Shown here piece by piece: positions 31,043 to 33,624 of a DNA stretch of 33,624 nucleotides. The notes beneath the pieces are model-generated. The model was not told where the DNA came from. It worked only from the letters and a program-made list of their open reading frames with translations, and searched no databases. The stretch is from the NCBI RefSeq assembly GCF_020709055.1, contig NZ_JAJFCK010000027.1, positions 1 through 33,624 on the forward strand, read 5' to 3'. The stretch comes from Ruminococcus callidus. GTDB taxonomy: Bacteria; Bacillota; Clostridia; Oscillospirales; Ruminococcaceae. Position 1 is the stretch's first letter; every line of letters starts with the position of its first letter. Position numbers and translations under genes: made by a program.

Positions 31043-31783
31043 TTGATTCGGATAGCTATATGTGATGACAATAAAAGCACATTAGTGCAGCTTGAAAAAT
31101 ATATTGACAACGGATTTAGACAATATACAACTGATATTAGCATAAGTTCATTTGATAACGGACAACTCTTGTTAACTGCTAATAATAGAGAAAAATTCGA
31201 TGTGCTATTTCTTGATATAGATATGCCTAAAATCACAGGATTTGACATAGCTAAATCACTCAGAAAATCATTTTCTAATTGTTTCCTGATATTTATTTCA
31301 AGTCATTCTGATTTGGTTTATAAAAGTTTTGATTTTCAGCCATTTAACTTTATAAGAAAAAGTCCAATTGAACTATTTAAAAGCACATTAAATGACGTAA
31401 TAAAAAAGCTGATGTCAAATATGAAACAAAATGAGATTATCGTTCTTGAGGACGAATTTTCAGGCAAAATCATAGCGTACTACCGCAATATAATTTACAT
31501 AAAAAGTGATCGCCATTATCTATATTACTACCTTCAAAATCATGATAAGCCGATAAAAATTCGTGGTTCAATAAATGCTATTGAAAGTTGTCTTGAAGAA
31601 TATGATTTCGCAAGGATACATCGAAGTATAATTATTAATCTAAAATTCATTCTTAGTATAGATACAAAAGTTGGTAAAATTCATATACAAGGTAATAGCG
31701 GGCAAACTACACTGTCACTTAGTAATAGTTACAAAGAAAGTCTGAATATGAAATATATTCTTTATCTGAGGAAAACGTTATGA
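31043..31783 (+). CDS. LytTR-family response regulator (AgrA-like)
   Basis: A 246-aa regulator starting with TTG (AGAGGTG about eight bases upstream). The receiver domain has IAICDDNKS (acidic pair D8-D9) and phospho-acceptor Asp58 in VLFLDIDMPKITG. The LytTR DNA-binding domain covers about 140-240: IIYIKSDRHYLYYYLQ and FARIHRSIIINLKFI. It should bind direct repeats upstream of target promoters, for example 25076-25105. It is coupled to the kinase gene by a four-base overlap. Here the regulator precedes the kinase, reverse of S. aureus agrCA. Confidence 0.93.
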   Translation: MIRIAICDDNKSTLVQLEKYIDNGFRQYTTDISISSFDNGQLLLTANNREKFDVLFLDIDMPKITGFDIAKSLRKSFSNCFLIFISSHSDLVYKSFDFQPFNFIRKSPIELFKSTLNDVIKKLMSNMKQNEIIVLEDEFSGKIIAYYRNIIYIKSDRHYLYYYLQNHDKPIKIRGSINAIESCLEEYDFARIHRSIIINLKFILSIDTKVGKIHIQGNSGQTTLSLSNSYKESLNMKYILYLRKTL

Positions 31784-33108
31784 AAAATGTAGCATGGAAT
31801 CTTTTTGAAATTTTAATAAACATTTATCAAGGCATTGTAGCAATGTATTTTTCATTTAAGTATCTCAGCGGCAAATATTCTGATAAATTTATAAAAAATT
31901 TTGGATTGCCTTTTTCTCTTCTTCTTGCTTTAACAATATCCATATGTAATCATATTACTTTTTTTGAACATATATATGCTGCATTTTATGGTGCTTTGAT
32001 TTTTGCTTATTCTGTATTTTGCTTGAAAGGCAATGTATATAACAAATTGTTTGTGTCGATATATTCTTTGATTGTGCTTTTATTAAGCGGTGTTGCGGTG
32101 GCTTGGCTTACATCCACACTATTTAATATACCAATTGAACAAATACTTATTGAAAATAGTGTGATAAGACTATTAGGCATTATCCTTACGCAATTTTTGA
32201 TTTTTTATTTTTATTATTTTTCAATAAAGATTTTCAAGCACGATATGAAAGGAGAATCTTGTCTTACAGGTACAGAAGCAGTTTTAATATCAATCACGTT
32301 AATTCTAAGCATAGTTATAGTTCTTATTTTGTATCTTGTTGAATTTGAACAGAGCAATAAGCGAAACAGGCAACTTTTCACCGTAATCCTCATATGTGTA
32401 ATACTCATAAATATAGTTACATTATATATTACCGCAGATTTAAAAAATAAAAATAATAGTGAAATTGAAAATGAAAAATTGAAGTTGCTTTTAACCTACA
32501 ATAAACAATACATTGAAAATGCAGATATCGAATACCAGCTTATCAGAAAACTCAGGCATGATACAAAAGACGTCTATTATGTTATTGACAATTATCTTGA
32601 ATTAAACGATATTCAGAATGCACGAAAATATATAAGACAAATGATTGATATTGCCGACGACCATATTATATTTGTAAACACTCAAAATAATACAGTCAAT
32701 GCAATAATAAATTCTAAACTGACAATTGCCAAATCATTCGGAATAGATGCAACTTGCTTATCCATAAATGAATTTACCGGCATTGATGACATAGACTTAT
32801 GCAGACTGTTATCTAATATGCTTGAAAATGCTATTACTGCAACTGCAAACATAAAACTGAATGCTAAGCAGATAAATCTGAAAATCATCTCCGAGTCAGA
32901 AAAATATACTTTTCTTATCAAAAATTCCATTGACCAGTCTGTTCTGAAAGAAAATCCGAAACTACATACGACTAAGACGAAATTTGATTCTCATGGGTAT
33001 GGCATTAAAATTATTCGTGATATTGCAAAAAAGTATAACGGTCATTGCGATTTTTATGAAGAAAGCAATATGTTTTGCTGCCTTGTTGTTTTAATTCCGA
33101 ATAAATAA
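31780..33108 (+). CDS. GHKL-domain sensor histidine kinase (AgrC-like)
   Basis: A 442-aa kinase. The N-terminal about 220 residues are hydrophobic, predicting six membrane helices, as in peptide-sensing AgrC. The phospho-acceptor region LIRKLRHDTKDV has His260; the N-box LLSNMLENAITA has Asn350; the G-box is HGYGIKIIRDIAKKYNG (around 405-421). The ATP domain is of the HATPase_c_5/GHKL type. It should sense the AgrD-derived cyclic peptide and phosphorylate the LytTR regulator. The gene lies after the decayed IS1595 piece and is intact. Confidence 0.93.
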   Translation: MKNVAWNLFEILINIYQGIVAMYFSFKYLSGKYSDKFIKNFGLPFSLLLALTISICNHITFFEHIYAAFYGALIFAYSVFCLKGNVYNKLFVSIYSLIVLLLSGVAVAWLTSTLFNIPIEQILIENSVIRLLGIILTQFLIFYFYYFSIKIFKHDMKGESCLTGTEAVLISITLILSIVIVLILYLVEFEQSNKRNRQLFTVILICVILINIVTLYITADLKNKNNSEIENEKLKLLLTYNKQYIENADIEYQLIRKLRHDTKDVYYVIDNYLELNDIQNARKYIRQMIDIADDHIIFVNTQNNTVNAIINSKLTIAKSFGIDATCLSINEFTGIDDIDLCRLLSNMLENAITATANIKLNAKQINLKIISESEKYTFLIKNSIDQSVLKENPKLHTTKTKFDSHGYGIKIIRDIAKKYNGHCDFYEESNMFCCLVVLIPNK

Positions 33109-33365
33109 CAAAAATGTGTATCATTTAAAAATCGAGTTGTTTGGTAAGCGTAAAATAACCCGCGTTTATTTACAGCAGAAAAAGACCTCGCCGAAAAACA
33201 CAGCGAGGTTAAGAGCGTATTAGTTTTTCCATGGCAAAAGAATTGTGCCATTCGGTTTTGAGAACAACTTGGTCAAGTATTTTTCAGCGTGACCCTCTGA
33301 AAAAAAGTCTGTAAAAAGTCAGTCAACTGTGGTAAAATAGAAATAACACAGGAGGCTGATTTTTT
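33109..33365. other. Intergenic before the IS256 fragment
   Basis: No gene seen. A 7-bp hairpin ACCTCGC/GCGAGGT (33187-33193, 33205-33211) may end kinase transcription, but lacks a T-run. The last 80 bases, with AGTCTGTAAAAAGTC and an AGGAGG at about 33350, look like the left end and ribosome binding site of the IS256 element. Confidence 0.4.
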
Positions 33366-33536
33366 ATGGCAAGAAGAAAAAGAGAACCAATGAGCGAGGG
33401 GAAGAAGAATATCATCGCAGAGCTGATCGAGGAGTATGATATCAGGACAGCAAAAGATATTGAGGATGCTCTCAGGGATCTGATGGACGGCACGATACAG
33501 GAAATGCTTGAGGCAGAGCTGGATGAACACTTAGGG
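33366..33536 (+). pseudogene. IS256-family transposase N-terminal fragment
   Basis: The start MARRKREPMSEGKKNIIAEL, then DALRDLMDGTIQEMLEAELDEHLG, is the N-terminus of an IS256/Mutator transposase. After HLG the frame runs into the hairpin at 33531-33559 and stops, so only about 57 of about 400 residues remain. It is in the same orientation as the C-terminal IS256 fragment at 22871. Confidence 0.9.
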
Positions 33537-33559
33537 TGTAACCGCCAACCACACCCTAA
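33531..33559. repeat. Perfect 9-bp hairpin at the IS256/IS66 junction
   Basis: TTAGGGTGT (33531-33539) and ACACCCTAA (33551-33559) surround an 11-base loop. It marks the break in the IS256 gene. Such a site could be an IS or intron end; none can be named. Confidence 0.6.
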
Positions 33560-33574
33560 CGTTGCCTTTTGTTT

Positions 33575-33624
33575 TTAGATCATCCCGAAGTGGAAATGAC
33601 AAATAATCTTGCAGAACGCACCGT
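33575..33624 (+). pseudogene. IS66-like transposase C-terminal fragment (runs off the right edge)
   Basis: The last 50 bases read LDHPEVEMTNNLAERTV, matching the NNxAER(T/A) catalytic-Glu motif of IS66 transposases. The upstream part is missing at the junction with the hairpin. Confidence 0.6.

Noticed and set aside
1..33624. tRNA, rRNA genes, integrase and att sites
   Set aside because: No cloverleaf-like gene, rRNA stretch, integrase motif or convincing att repeat was found on reading.

Overview
The window reads as chromosome of a low-GC, Gram-positive gut Clostridia member, most likely a Ruminococcus-like Oscillospiraceae. This rests on gene families (DUF2800, DUF2815, DUF1492, P27 terminase, YozE-like, agr/LytTR signalling), strong GGAGG ribosome binding sites, sigma-A-type promoters and several Firmicutes-type insertion sequences. 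The genus is inferred from recognition, not from a search.

Region 1 (1-18.9 kb, almost all minus strand) is the control, replication and early packaging part of a tailed-phage genome, presumably a prophage. In transcription order it has: a LexA-like S24 repressor and a long ImmA/IrrE-type metalloprotease carrying a C-terminal HTH (18.9-16.3 kb); a 0.46-kb leader with an extended -10 promoter and a well-folded RNA ending in a U-run; then a tightly packed replication operon of two small proteins, DUF2800 Cas4-like nuclease, DUF2815 protein, family A DNA polymerase, a small protein, HNH protein, antirepressor, DUF4406, zinc-ribbon protein, P4-type primase-helicase, YozE-like protein, VRR-NUC nuclease, SNF2 helicase and a small protein; then two sigma-like regulators, an HNH endonuclease and a terminator; and finally the small terminase, a 52-aa protein, a ParB-domain N4/N6 methyltransferase and a cytosine-5 methyltransferase that runs off the left edge. 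No integrase or att site was seen.

Region 2 (19.0-22.3 kb, plus strand) is a divergently transcribed BsuBI/PstI-type restriction-modification pair followed by a NUDIX-ASCH fusion protein.

Region 3 (22.4-25.05 kb) is a graveyard of nested insertion sequences (IS3, IS630, IS256, IS5). The outer IS3-like ends appear to be flanked by a TTATAA duplication. The IS5 transposase is broken by an in-frame TAG.

Region 4 (25.05-33.1 kb, AT-rich, plus strand) is the most interesting part. It is an agr-type quorum-sensing locus: AgrB, a 46-aa AgrD-like cyclic-peptide precursor, a secreted 111-aa peptide of unknown family, a lipoprotein with a Cys/His cluster, an ABC ATPase and a large permease, a decayed transposase remnant, then a LytTR response regulator and a GHKL (AgrC-like) sensor kinase. 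Direct repeats lie just upstream of a good promoter for agrB and could be the regulator's binding site. The simplest model is a cell-density-controlled secreted peptide with its own transporter or immunity module. The function of that peptide is unknown.

Region 5 (33.1 kb-end) holds a truncated IS256 transposase start, a perfect hairpin and an IS66-like transposase end.
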